From NCBI GenBank assembly GCA_964017185.1, contig OZ024870.1, forward strand, positions 30,279,621 to 30,343,620: a stretch of DNA of 64,000 bases, read 5' to 3'. Origin of the DNA: Rugalucina vietnamica (taxonomy: Eukaryota; Mollusca; Bivalvia; Lucinida; Lucinidae). Under the pieces are notes generated by a model, which saw only the letters and a list, made by a program, of their open reading frames with translations, was not told the DNA's origin and ran no database searches. Shown here piece by piece: positions 23,191 through 33,701 of the stretch; position 1 is the first letter of the stretch; each line of letters opens with the position of its first letter. Made by a program: the position numbers and the translations under genes.

Positions 23191-24984
23191 TAGCTCACCT
23201 GAGCCGAAGGCTCACAAGGTGAGCTTATAGGATGGCCATGCTCCGTCGTCCGTCCGTCGTCGTCGTCCTTCCACAATTTCAAAGATCTTCTCCTCTGAAA
23301 CCGCTTGGCCAATCAAAGCCAAACTTCATGTGGAGCATCCTTAGGAAGGGGGAACGAAAGTTTATATAAATGGTCCAGGTCACATGACCAAGATGGCCAC
23401 CATGGCTATAAATAGCAAAAACATTTAAAAATATTCTGCTCCAGAACCAGTGGGCTGATTTCCACGAAACTTGGTATGTAGCATTGGGAACGCGAGCTTA
23501 TCATAGTTTATATAAATCATGACCCTAGGATGACCTTGACCTATTTTACGGCAAGGTCAACTTAGGTCGCCAATGCATTTGAATGGGCAAAAATGGTAAA
23601 ATGCTATTTAATGGGTAAAACTTGCTGGGAATAGGCAAATTGACAGAAGATTAATGTTAATGGAAAATTTTAGCCCCTGGGGGGTTGTCTGCCCCTGCCC
23701 CGGGGCTATATACATGTATATATCCATCATAATGAAACATCTTCTTCCCTGAAACCGCTTAGCCAATCAAAGCCAAACTTCATATGGAGCATCCTTGGGA
23801 AGGGGGAAAGAAATTTTATATAAATGGTCAAGGTCACATGACCAAGATGGCCGCCATGGCTATAAATAGAAAAAAAACCTTTAAAAATCTTCTTCTCCAG
23901 AACCAGAAGGCTAATGATTTTGAAACTTGGTGTGAAGCATCAGGCAATAGAGCTCTACAGAGTTTATATAAATCATGACCATGGGATGACCTTGACCTTT
24001 TTTACAGCAAGGTCAACTTAGGTCACCCGTGCATATGAATGGGAAAAATAGGAAAATTTCATTTAATGGCAGAAAACTTGCTAGGAATGAGCAACTGGAC
24101 AAATAATTTATGTTTATGAAAATATTTTGGGCCCAGGGGGTTGTCTGTCCCTGCCCCGGGGCTATATACATGTATATGACCAATATATTCAAACATCTTC
24201 TTCTCTGAAACCGCTTGGCCATTCAAAGCCAAACTCTATATGGAGCATCTTTGGAAAGAGGGAATGAAAGTTTGTATAAATGGTCAAGGTCACATGACCA
24301 AGGTGGCCGCCATGGCTATAAATAGCAAAAACCTTTGGAAATCTTCTTCTCCAGAACCAGAAGGCCTATGATTTTGAAACTTGGCATGAAGCAGCAGGCA
24401 ATGGAGCTCTACAAAGTTTGTATAAATCATGACCTTGGGATGACCTTGACCTATTTTTACGTCAAGGTCAACTTAGGTCACTAATGCATTCGAATGGGAA
24501 AAAATAGTAAAATGGAATTAAATGGGGGAAACTTGCTGGGAGTATGCAAATGGACAGAAAATTTATGTTTATGGAAAAAAAATTGACACCAGGAGGTTGT
24601 CTACCCCTGCCCTGGGGCTATATACATGTATATGACCATAATATTCAAACATCTACTTCTCTGAAACCGCTATACCAATAAAAGCCAAACTTTAAGTGGA
24701 GCATTGTTAGGAAGAGGGAATGAAAATTTATATAAAAGGTCAAGGTCACATGACCAAGATGGCTGCCATGGCTATAAATAGCAAAAACCTTTAAAAATCT
24801 TTTTCTCCAGAGCCAGAAGGCCTATGATTTTGAAACTTGGCATGAAGCATCAGGCAATAGAGCTTTATAAAGTTTATATAAATCATGACCCTGGGATGAC
24901 CTTGACCTATTTTATGGCAAGGTCAACTTAAGTCACATATCCTAGATCTCAGGTGAGCGTTTATAGGACCATTGGTCCTCTGGT
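23191..24984 (+). repeat. Family C element 3: four tandem units
   Basis: Starts TAGCTCACCTGAGCCGAAGG, with a GTCCGTCGTCGTCG tract, and ends GGACCATTGGTCCTCTGG. Units begin near 23275, 23740, 24190 and 24650. They share TCTGAAACCGCTTGGCC, a CATGGCTATAAATAGCAAAA string in place of the CCCATATATGG of elements 1 and 2, and GACCTTGACC...AAGGTCAACTTAGG. It lies inside the 9.8-kb inverted element. Confidence 0.85.
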
Positions 24985-25009
24985 TTAAATGAAATGAAGT
25001 CAAATTGTA

Positions 25010-25204
25010 TTGAGGCTTAATGTCCCAGTCAACATTGTTTCAGTCATGGCGGTACAGAGCCAATTCTTCTTGGGTTTATTTAACCAGTACTGTAAGGAGT
25101 TAATGTGTTTTGCTCAAGGACACAACACGGTGACACCTGTGGGGATCGAACCCAGGACCTCTCTATTTGGAGTCCGACACTCTACCACTATGCCACCGGG
25201 CTCT
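25010..25204 (-). repeat. tRNA-derived SINE
   Basis: On the minus strand the head reads GGTGGCATAGTGGTAGAGTG (A-box at about 25178-25194), then CTGGGTTCGATCCCC (B-box 25142-25152). The conserved CCTTGAGCAAAACACATTAA body string follows. The 3' end approaches ACATTAAGCCTCAA at 25010. The body string resembles the core shared by several metazoan SINE superfamilies; it is not a functional tRNA. Confidence 0.8.
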
Positions 25205-25585
25205 GAAGTGAAGCCTGAATACTTAAACAGACTGGACTGTGTCATGTGGAGTTGAATTAATCACTTAAATAATATTCATTTGAAAATGGTATTTTCAGTG
25301 AAAAGCAGCCACTTTTTCTAGTGATGATAGAGCACATGTTTTATTCGTGTTTGTAACTATCGTCTTTTTAGTGGTGCAGAAATTTAGTTATACGTAGGCC
25401 TACCTGCTATGTGATGTAATGGCTTATTGGCGTGGTTTATTCAACCCCGGCACATCACACACCCCTGGTTATTATATTAAGTCAATAAGAATTCTGTTAC
25501 CACGGCATATTATTGTTTTCATTCCAATACAATTAAGAACTTGCTTCTACTTAACACGTGTAGAGAACATTAAAAAAAAGGAATA

Positions 25586-25635
<50 letters not shown>
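25586..25635. repeat. Poly(A) tract of about 45 bases
   Basis: An uninterrupted A run. It could be a retrocopy tail, but no recognisable retrotransposon body lies immediately 5' of it. The lysine-rich frame across it is an artefact. Confidence 0.9.
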
Positions 25636-25636
<1 letters not shown>

Positions 25637-25769
25637 AGCTGTTAGTATTACATTCTACGATAGATCTACAAGATTTCCTTTTAACATTGCAGGAGGAAGT
25701 TGATGTATCATGCCCCAGCAAAGGTTAACATCCCTGGCCCTGGTTCATTCAACCTGTGATTCATTCAAA

Positions 25770-25890
25770 CGCCTGACTCCCTAAACACACCTGTCACACC
25801 TGCAAGCAGAACTTGGCTTGTCTCACAATTACCCAGTGCGGGACTTGAACCCACACCAAACACAGCGTTGAGATGATTGAGTGATTATGA
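25770..25890 (-). repeat. Fragment of a second SINE type
   Basis: CACACCTGCAAGCAGAACTT, GGCTTGTCTCACAATTACCC and GGGACTTGAACCCACACC match the SINE at 42540-42737 on the same strand. The A-box half is missing after GAGATGATTGAGTGATTA. Confidence 0.75.
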
Positions 25891-25894
25891 AACT

Positions 25895-26935
25895 AATATA
25901 ATTTAGATATCTTATATACTAAATGAGAGATCTGCTATACCTAAATAATATCTCTTCTTCACAAGATAAATCAAGATATCTTCCTAACAAGATTAATCAA
26001 GATATCTACTTTGGTTTATAAGACATCTTTATTGCTAAACTAGGTATCTTAATTAGCAAATAAGATATCTAACTTGGTAAAACAAATATCTTATATACAG
26101 TGGTCAATAAGATATCTTTTACGATAAATTAGATATCTTAATTAGAAAAACGATATCTTAATTTATAATTCAGATATATGAATTAATACAATATATCTTA
26201 ATTAAGGCTATAAATTAGATATCTGTATTGACATAGTAGATATCTTATTTAAGTAAAAGAAATAGGTTGTGATTGGGCGAAATAAATAAGATATATTATA
26301 AACTAAAGGTGTCTTATTTGTTTATCTCATTAAGATATCTAATTAAGGATATAAGATAACTTTTTTGTAAATAAGATATCTTATTTGTCTAAAACCATAT
26401 CTACTTAAGCATATTAGATATCTTATGCAATAAAGATATCTTATATACTCAAGAAGATATCTTATTTGACAAATATAAAAAGCTTATATGTTAACATAGA
26501 CATCTATACAATTATTTTAGATATCTCAAATGCTGATTAAGATGTCATTAAGAAAAAAAATCTAATATCTTATATCATAATTGCTATATCAGATATCTTT
26601 ATGACAAATTATGAATTAAGATATGTTATATACTTTTTACAAATAAGATATCTACTATAATTTTTAAGCTATCTTATTTGTTAATTTAGATATATTTTTT
26701 TACAAATAAGATATCTTATTAAGCCTGAATGATATCTAAATATACTATATAAGACATCTAAATTAACATTGCGGATATCTAATGTTGACATTTTGTATAA
26801 TTATCTAATATAATGAAATGGATATCGTATTTGCTATATAAGATATCTTCTTTATAATATATATCTAATAAATTAAAGTAAATATCATATTTATTAAACA
26901 AGATATCTAATATTCCATAACAGATATCTGCTTTC
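25895..26935. repeat. 1-kb array built on the palindrome AAGATATCTT
   Basis: Some tens of degenerate copies of AAGATATCTTA or TAGATATCTAA, mostly 15-30 bp apart, occur in extremely AT-rich DNA. Because the word is self-complementary the array reads alike on both strands. Spacing is irregular, so it is not a clean satellite. Minus-strand frames with Tyr/Ile/Asp-rich peptides here are translations of the array. Confidence 0.8.
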
Positions 26936-27669
26936 TTGAATAAACAGTAATTTGGCTTGCAATAGAAATGAGATCCTGAAACAGCAGTGACAGGAATGTG
27001 GATTTGTTTCAAATAATCAATACTCATTAGTGGCCTTGAATATTTGTATTTCCTGAATTCCAGTCTGGCAGTAAATGTTACCTCTCTCAAGTGGCACCGA
27101 AAAGGAAAAAAGTATGCAATGATGATGATTAGAGGAAATGGTGCAATCAAAAATTCCCACTCCGAAAACCAATGTGAAAAAAACAATAAGTATCTTGGTA
27201 CTTAGGGAACATTTTGTAATCTGAGTGAGTAGCTTTTTCCCACTAGGCAGTCACTCAGTTACCCAAACATGAAAACATACATAAGGTGACATAGCGAAGC
27301 GGTAAGGTGGTTAGAAATGGGATCAATGCCCATCCTTGTGAGACCAAAAACAGAAAAAAAAAATGTAAAATTGTACACACATAAATACTACTTATAAGAT
27401 TGTCGGTCTCACTGACTGAAAAAAAAATGAATTGATTTAACAAAAAGTTAAAAAATAAATAAATACATGTGTAATAGTGTTTTGTGATATACACAAATAT
27501 ACAACAAGGTTCTACATTAATCACAATTATTAATTAGTTTGTGATAAATCTGATCGAATTTTACACTGCACATCATATTTCTTGCAGTGTGGAGTTGATA
27601 AAAACACAGTTCATTGGTGGACCATGGGTCTAAATCTGCATTTCAAGTTGTAGAACATCATAAACTTGC
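26936..27669. other. Unannotated AT-rich spacer, with a weak tRNA-like string
   Basis: TAGCGAAGCGGTAAGGTGG and GGGATCAATGCCCATCC near 27294-27332 resemble A and B boxes, but the body does not match any SINE in this window. Nothing else is supported. Confidence 0.35.
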
Positions 27670-28201
27670 TTTAAATCATAAAGAATCTGTAACATTTATC
27701 ATAAAGAATCAGTAACATATATCATAAAGAATCCGTTACCCACATTTTGATATCATACAGAATCTGTAACGTATCATCAAGAATCCGTAACATGCAAAAA
27801 AATGAAAAAGGGTTATAACGCAGGGTAATGTAGAATTTGAAGGTCCACATATCACTTTTATTAACTGTTTCAATGTTTCCAAACATGTTTGCTTAGGAAT
27901 TCACATAATTATACCGAATTGCCATGTTTTTCATATTTGCTCAATTTATCTAATTGGTTTTATTTTGAAACCCTAACATGTAGAATATATACATAGATTA
28001 TCATGAACCATGCTTCAAATATGTCTCCTGACAAAATTTAGATCTACAACTATCTAAAATTACCATTTTTTGCTGTTTGCAATTGGGAGTATCAATCCTT
28101 GTCAAGAATCCGTAGCATTTGTCAAGAATCCGTTACCTGATATCATCAAGAATCAGTAGCTGATATCATAAAGAATCACTCACACTGTGACGGACCTAAA
28201 A
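27670..28201. repeat. Right inner arm: CATAAAGAATC repeats
   Basis: ATCATAAAGAATCTGTAAC, ATCATAAAGAATCAGTAAC, ATCATAAAGAATCCGTTACC and further copies lie at 27676-27795. A second group is at 28100-28170 (GTCAAGAATCCGTTACC, ATCATCAAGAATCAGTAGC). It ends CACTGTGACGGACCTAAA. The group is the inverted counterpart of 22098-22640, with the two clusters in mirrored order. Confidence 0.75.
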
Positions 28202-28337
28202 CAGTGTGAATTTGGGCATGATTATGAAATGACCTAATTGCTAAACTACGTGCGTTCTTCATGCATTTGCATGAGAAAATTTCAGTGTCTTCGTTTGTTC
28301 ATGTAGAAATGGTGCTGATTTTACATAATTCAACAAA

Positions 28338-28545
28338 GAGGGCGATGGCATAATGGTAGAGCGTCGAACTCCGAATCGATATGACCTGGGTTGAAACCCA
28401 ATAGGGCACCGTGTCGTGTCCTTGAGCAAGACACATGGACTCCCAATATAGCAATGGCCAATGCCATGGAAACGGTGGCTTCGCCCGGTTATTGCAAAAA
28501 TGTTGACAGGGACGTTAAACCCCAGAGCCAAAAGCAAAATCAACA
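28338..28545 (+). repeat. tRNA-derived SINE
   Basis: A-box GATGGCATAATGGTAGAGCG (28344-28363) and B-box GGTTGAAACCC (28389-28399) are followed by the body GTGTCCTTGAGCAAGACACA and, at the 3' end, GGGACGTTAAACCCCAGAGC. It is the same family as 25010-25204 but opposite in orientation. Confidence 0.8.
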
Positions 28546-28869
28546 TCTGACAGTTCTATATTCGTCGACAAAAACACTTGTTTTTCTGTCTGGTGTGCCT
28601 ATCAATCCCTCTGAAACTGGGTGCTGATCACTGTATTTTGAATTATTGTCCGTAGCTTTTAGTTTTGATATTTTAATGGTACCTTTTGTGGGTTCACTAT
28701 AAATAAAACATCCATTATCTTTCACAACAGAGGGTGTCACGTGGAAGTTTTTTGTTTGCCAAAACATAACGTCAGCTGGGTCCTTTCTGACTAACTTTTT
28801 GATCCTGAGTTCATCGTTAGGATGTTTAATAATCATATGGTCAATGATTTCAGCAAAGAGGCCAGGCCT
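28540..28869 (-). CDS. Possible orphan exon, unrecognised protein
   Basis: An open frame on the minus strand ends in TGA near 28540. It can be extended upstream of its first Met to a pyrimidine-rich acceptor-like site (TTTTTTTAATTCAG|GCC). The protein reads as ordinary globular-type composition (for example DELRIKKLVRKDPADVMFWQ and the string VVKDNGCFIY) rather than low-complexity. I do not recognise the family. The acceptor-like site belongs to the end of the adjacent MITE and the 3' end abuts a SINE, so this may equally be a decayed exon trapped between insertions. Confidence 0.3.
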   Translation of the reverse strand, partial: RPGLFAEIIDHMIIKHPNDELRIKKLVRKDPADVMFWQTKNFHVTPSVVKDNGCFIYSEPTKGTIKISKLKATDNNSKYSDQHPVSEGLIGTPDRKTSVFVDEYRTVRC

Positions 28870-29302
28870 GAATTAAAAAAATGTTTGTTTGTCCTTTACC
28901 TACCCAGCATTTTAACCTTGGGTAGGTAGGTAGGAAAAGTATTTTATTATATTTTGCTTTCAGTAGAAAATAGAAAATTAACATTCAACATTTTAGTCTA
29001 GTAACAGTCAGCTTTTATTTTGCATGAAATGTTACATGTACATGTAATATAGGCGCATATGAATTAAATTAATAGATATTTCACAGAAAGTGCACAAATT
29101 TTCCATGAAAGGTAAGTTTAACAAGTTTGTATTCAAGCACTTGAATGATTTAATAAAACCCAAATTATTTTTTTCACCATACATAGTAAGATAAAAATAT
29201 TTTTCTTCAGGAAACTGCAATAAAATTTTTTGAGTTAAGTAGGGGGCTAAAATGTGGGTAGGTAGGTAAAGGACAAACAAACAAAATTTTATTTTCAGCC
29301 CC
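28864..29302. repeat. MITE with about 55-bp inverted ends (TTTGTTTGTCCTTTACC)
   Basis: The left end has GGCCTGAATTAAAAAAATG then TTTGTTTGTCCTTTACCTAC. The right end has GGTAGGTAAAGGACAAACAA then ACAAAATTTTATTTTCAGCC. The arms are complementary over about 55 bp with small differences and include GGTAGGTAGG steps. The interior is AT-rich with no coding signal. Confidence 0.75.
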
Positions 29303-30081
29303 ACATGTATATTCACAGATACTGCATTTGTAGTTCATTTTGTCGTCCAAACCTGAAAGTATTGAAACATCAACTGAGAACAACTCAAAACAATGTTGAT
29401 TATAATACATCTTTATACTACTGTGTGTATGTGTGTTTGTGTTTTTTATAACTGGAAAAACTTTGTTTATGACTTGCTATATGATACAAAGTTAGAAGTA
29501 GACATATTACATGACATTCTAAGCTTTTTCAGTGAATTCAGACATAAAAAGCTACATTTTAATTCCCAGCTAATCGTACAGATAGTTTTGCGCGATTTGC
29601 AGCTAATGATGGAGTACAGTTGCAGCTAACCGTACAGTCATCAAAATGACAGGGTCTGGCCAAAAGTGGAATTACTTAAGCTGTATCGCAACCGTGCGGT
29701 TAGATGGGTATGGGAGTTGATATTTAAGAACCATTTTATCGTTCTGTCCGGTAAAAACATATCAACATGGGCTTTAAGAATGATAACGAGCAAGAAATTT
29801 GCCGTTCACTGTGGACAAAATTGAAAGTAATCAGTGATGCAGCAGCAAAAATAGTACTCTTGAGTAGACACAGTTGTTTGTTGGTCTCAAATGGAAGTAA
29901 ATATTGAAAGAAAAGCCTCTTACCTTTCAAATACAGTTTTGAGCACTAATCTAGTCCAAGCGAATAAAAAAATATATAAACTTTCATATGCCTGGGTATC
30001 CAGCAGCGTCCTACAGCTAACTGATTTTTTTCGTACAGTTGATTGAGCTTCCGATTTGAGCGACTGTACGATGGTCAAGTG

Positions 30082-30660
30082 ATGGTAATGTCCCCCGATC
30101 GACCGAATTTTTCCATTTTTGCAGCTGACAGTAGATAAAAAAAAATCCACTGTAATCTGCAGATGAATCAGTTTTAACGTTCAGCTTTATTAAAACATCT
30201 ATTTTACAACCTTCTCGATTATCTTTTAAAGTTTATGCAGAGCTGGTTGACTTTTAGCAAGAGAAAAAAAAATCTCTATAAAAATCTCTTTCACTCGGCT
30301 GCTAGTAGTTGCGAAATCTCACTTCGCTATATTACACATATGTTCCATATCTCTTCGTTGCGATCCCAGTTGGTTTTTCAATGGTGAAACGAAGTGTCGA
30401 TAATTGCAACTTTTTCAAGATAAATCAAGAAGAATACACTTCACCGATGCGTTACTAACATGTTTATTGTGCTTTTAGAAAAAAAAATCCAACCTTTTCT
30501 GTCCGTTTGAGCGATTTTATTCTCGTTCAAAAACTTCTTTCAATGCACTTAATCATCCGTATATGTTCGTATGTTTACGCCGAGAATTGACTAACGGCCA
30601 TTTCCTTATATGGAAAGTTAATTGTCAATTAATATTTAATTGATCAATTAGTATAATGAA
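30082..30660. other. Unannotated spacer
   Basis: No supported feature. AT-rich, with several A runs of 8-9 bases. Confidence 0.4.
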
Positions 30661-30960
30661 GCGCGTGTTGCAACGTCACGATGACGTCAAACGCCACGCG
30701 GCGAAATCAAAATGGCTGACCTGATTGACGTCATTTGTAGAAATGCGTGCATACCATTGGACAAGGCCAAATCTTGACCTTTCAACTGGAATAAAAATTA
30801 ATGTTCGGCATATGTGTTCGGCTCGTTCCGGAAACGGCCCCACACGAGTGACCACGATTGACAAACAGCTGAAAAATGAATCTGTGAAAAAAGAAGACAC
30901 AGAATTTTGTGGAGAAAACTTGATTGTTAGAAAGTTAAATGTGTGTTTCATCAAATAACC
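30661..30960 (+). promoter_or_regulatory. CG-richer stretch with two CREs and a YY1-like start; possible promoter or first exon
   Basis: TGACGTCA occurs at 30682-30689 and 30726-30733. Between them lies CAAAATGGCTGAC, resembling a YY1/initiation-codon context common at animal promoters. An inverted CCAAT word (CATTGGAC) follows near 30755. The ATG opens only a 21-codon frame. A second frame runs to 30958 (77 codons by a non-ATG start) with plausible but unrecognised composition. Functional identity is not established. Confidence 0.35.
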
Positions 30961-31323
30961 AAATGTCGGTGAGCATTTCTTTGTATTAACGATGGAATTC
31001 TAGGTGAAACAATCGATATGTAAAAACGGCTTATTCTCACCATCTTGATTTACGGATGGACACGAGGCTGAGAGTTCATTCGTAATGGTGACGAGACGTT
31101 TCGCTCCATGGAGATTGTACACATCAGCTGAGTGTGCGAGTCTAGGCTGCTAGAGGAGAAAATGGTTCACTTGTTAAAAAGAAGAGGTGTGCGCCGTTCT
31201 TATGCAAATACCACAGTCGTTATTCCTGGTCATCTCGGTCTATGATCATTTCAGCAGAACAAATAGTTAATATTTTTACGAAACGGACGGGGTAAAATAT
31301 TATTTTTAGTCTGGAAACTTGCC

Positions 31324-31851
31324 TCTGATAATGGTTTTTCGCAGAAAATTTTTGTATGGGGGACGACAGAAAAACTATTTTCATGCCAAAATCTTGATCT
31401 TAGTTTGTCCTAATAGGACCTGAAAAAAAAATGGAAAAATCCGTGAACAAATAAAGTTTTTATGGCCAAAATGAATTTTGCATAGGGATTTTGCATTGGC
31501 AAGGGAGATAATCGATGATAGTGAAAATGTATCTTTTTCGAGAATTTTTACCTAATCATGAAGATTTTGTCTTAGGTATGTCATTTGTGTCAATTTGTAA
31601 TAATTTTGAGCAATCATGATTAAATAGTTAGAATTTAAAATTTTGCGGGAAAATATTTACCTCCCTTCCATGAGATTTTTGTACAGGAAATCCCTATTCA
31701 AAAATGTTTTTGACCAGAACTTTTTTATTTGTCAACCGATTTTCAAAATTTTTGCTGCACATTTTGCGACAAACTGGATGCTTAATTGTGCCAAGAAAAT
31801 ATTTCTTCCACATTTGAACAGTTGTAAAATATCTGCGAAAAACCATTATCA
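31324..31851. repeat. Probable MITE with TCTGATAATGGTTTTTCGC ends
   Basis: TCTGATAATGGTTTTTCGCA at 31324 is mirrored by TGCGAAAAACCATTATCA ending at 31851. The inner right side (31720-31830) carries CAACCGATTTTCAAAATTTT and TGCACATTTTGCGAC, also found inverted at 13.65 kb and as a partial match at 18.6 kb. Exact termini and target duplication are unclear. Confidence 0.55.
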
Positions 31852-32039
31852 CACACTACGAAACAGACAGTAGATACCTGTTTACTCCAGCAAACGCCCC
31901 TAAGAGGAAAAGAACCACTTAATGAAAAAGATTTAAGCTACGTTACCAGCAGTATTGACATATTCTATTTGTAACAACAGTATGGAGACACCAAGTAAAC
32001 AGATCAAAATTTTGTATTTGAAGGTTATAAATATTTAAA

Positions 32040-33235
32040 GAGGCAGCAAACTGATTTGATACTGCTGGACTTTTGAAAGGCCTTTGATAAAGTAAATCAC
32101 GCCAAACTCCTGTGGAAACTCCATCAGTATGGAATCAGAGGAAATGCACTTGCCTCGTTCCATTCATAAAACTCCGGGGTTTTCCCGTTTTTATTGTGAT
32201 GTTTATATTGAAAACACCAACTAACAATATCAGTCCATAAATCGGTCCATCCTGGACGATAAACTGGTAGATCTAGCACTTGCCTGGATCCGTGCCTTCC
32301 CGGGGAACCGGTCACAGACAGTGGTACTTGATGGGGAGGAATCGGGATCGGTCCCTGTGACCTCTGGGGTACCTCAGGGCTCTGTCCTTGGACCGATTCT
32401 GTTTCTAGTCTACATCAATGACTTGCCGGATGAGTTGTCATCTCAGGTACGTCTCTTTGCAGATGACACGGCTGTGTACCTTACAATAGGAGGTGCAGAA
32501 GACGGCAAGTTGCTATAAAATGACTTGGACAGACTTTATGTGTGGGAGGACAGGTGGGACATGGAGTTTAATCCGTACAAGTGCCAGGTGGTGCGGGTGA
32601 CATCCTCCAGAAATCATTTTAACTTTACATTACATGGTCAAGTCCTGGAGGTTGTCACAAGCGCCAAGTACCTGGGGTTGGACATTTTTCATGTATCTCC
32701 AGTGGCCTATCCTGGAATCCCCACATCGACCGGAAAAAAAAATGCCACAAGGACGCTGAACTTCATCCAACGAAACATAAGAACTAAAAATCAAAAGGTA
32801 CAAGAGACTGCCTATAACACACTGGTCCGTCGCCAACTGGAGTACGCTGTTCCTGTTTGGGACCCACAAACTAAGGAAAAAGTACTTCAGCTTGAAAAAG
32901 TGCAGCGCAGAGCAGCACGCTGGACCACCAGTAGCTTTGACTACCGGTCAAGTATAACTGAAATTGTGAACAATCTTGGATGGAGAACGCTTGAGCAAAG
33001 ACGGACAGATGTGCGCCTATGTCTTTTTTTTCAAAATTGTACACAGAGCTCTTATTACATTCAACCCTCAAATCGAATTTCCAGATATTGCCACTCTGAC
33101 ATTTCGCCAGTTACACACGACTAAAAATTACTATAAATACTCCTTCTTTCCACTGGCCATTGTCTAGTGGAATGCCCTCCCTGAAACTGTTGCATGCTTA
33201 CCAGAATTTGATTCTTTCATGTCTCAGTAAGTAAG
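32040..33235 (+). pseudogene. LINE reverse transcriptase remnant (broken)
   Basis: Several reading frames together cover the RT palm and thumb of a non-LTR retrotransposon. 32060-32150 holds a KAFDKVNHAKL-type motif. 32250-32518 holds GVPQGSVLGPILFLVYINDL and the catalytic LFADDTAVY. 32525-33124 holds the thumb and downstream region with the EYAVPVWDP and RRAARW strings typical of CR1/L2/jockey-like LINEs. An insertion of about 95 bp with stops interrupts the frame after 32150, a TAA lies at 32516, and a frame disturbance follows near 32685-32730. The 3' part continues in a third frame to about 33230. The endonuclease domain and 5' end are absent. It cannot encode a functional enzyme. Confidence 0.85.
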
Positions 33236-33599
33236 CTGCAACACTCAAGGCCGTAGATCTGGAAATACTTGTTTTTATCTTGTTTTTAAATTTAACATAT
33301 CATCTTTTATCCGCCTTACTGAATGCTTTTAACCTGTCTTTTCATAAATTTTCAGCATTTTTCTGTTCGACAGCGCATCTGCCTAGAATGTCCGTGAGGG
33401 CGTAAGACAGTATAGAAAGATAGATAGCATGGGCTTTTTTCATGACAAACACGCAAAAAGGTTGATTTTACACACCACTGTCTCGGCGTATAGATCTGTG
33501 CTATGTGTAATGTGTAACAGTGGCGTTTTGATACGTACATGTAGGAGAACATTTCGTTGATCAATGCGATTCGCGCATTAAAGTTACAGTATCAGAAAT
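33236..33599. other. Unannotated spacer
   Basis: No supported feature. It may contain the LINE 3'UTR at its left edge. Confidence 0.4.
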
Positions 33600-33634
33600 C
33601 AGATGTCGCAGATGCCACAGAAATAAATCTAAGA

Positions 33635-33701
<67 letters not shown>

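Larger units (their letters stand above)
20277..30081. mobile_element. 9.8-kb element with near-identical 0.27-kb inverted termini and nested inverted arrays
   Basis: The left terminus begins CACTTGACCATCGTACAGTC; the right terminus is its inverted complement ending at 30081. The arms (20277-20550 and 29810-30081) match at roughly 95% by eye, including TACAGTTGATTGAGCTTCCG and AGGCTTTTCTTTCAATATTT strings. Flanks ATGGTCA (20270-20276) and ATGGTAA (30082-30088) could be a 7-bp target duplication with one change. Inside, a second inverted pair starts TTTAGGTCCGTCACAGTG (22098-22115) and ends with its complement (28184-28201); both sides then carry arrays of TTCTTTATGAT/ATCATAAAGAA. The middle (22.6-27.6 kb) holds a family C element, SINEs and an AT-rich array rather than transposase-like genes. 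It is therefore a large non-autonomous element, or an element gutted and filled by later insertions. No transposase, polymerase or integrase frame was found. Confidence 0.65.

Noticed and set aside
25136..25204. A functional tRNA gene on the minus strand
   Set aside because: The head resembles a tRNA but is followed by the SINE body with CCTTGAGCAA, and a diverged copy lies at 28338.
20277..30081. Maverick/Polinton interpretation of the 9.8-kb element
   Set aside because: Long inverted ends fit superficially, but no polymerase B, integrase, protease or capsid-like frame is present, and the TIR start and 7-bp flank do not match what I know of that group.
32040..33235. Calling the RT frames at 32.3-33.1 kb an active retrotransposon ORF
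   Set aside because: An in-frame stop, an interrupting segment and a frame disturbance split the domain, and no endonuclease or 5' part is present.
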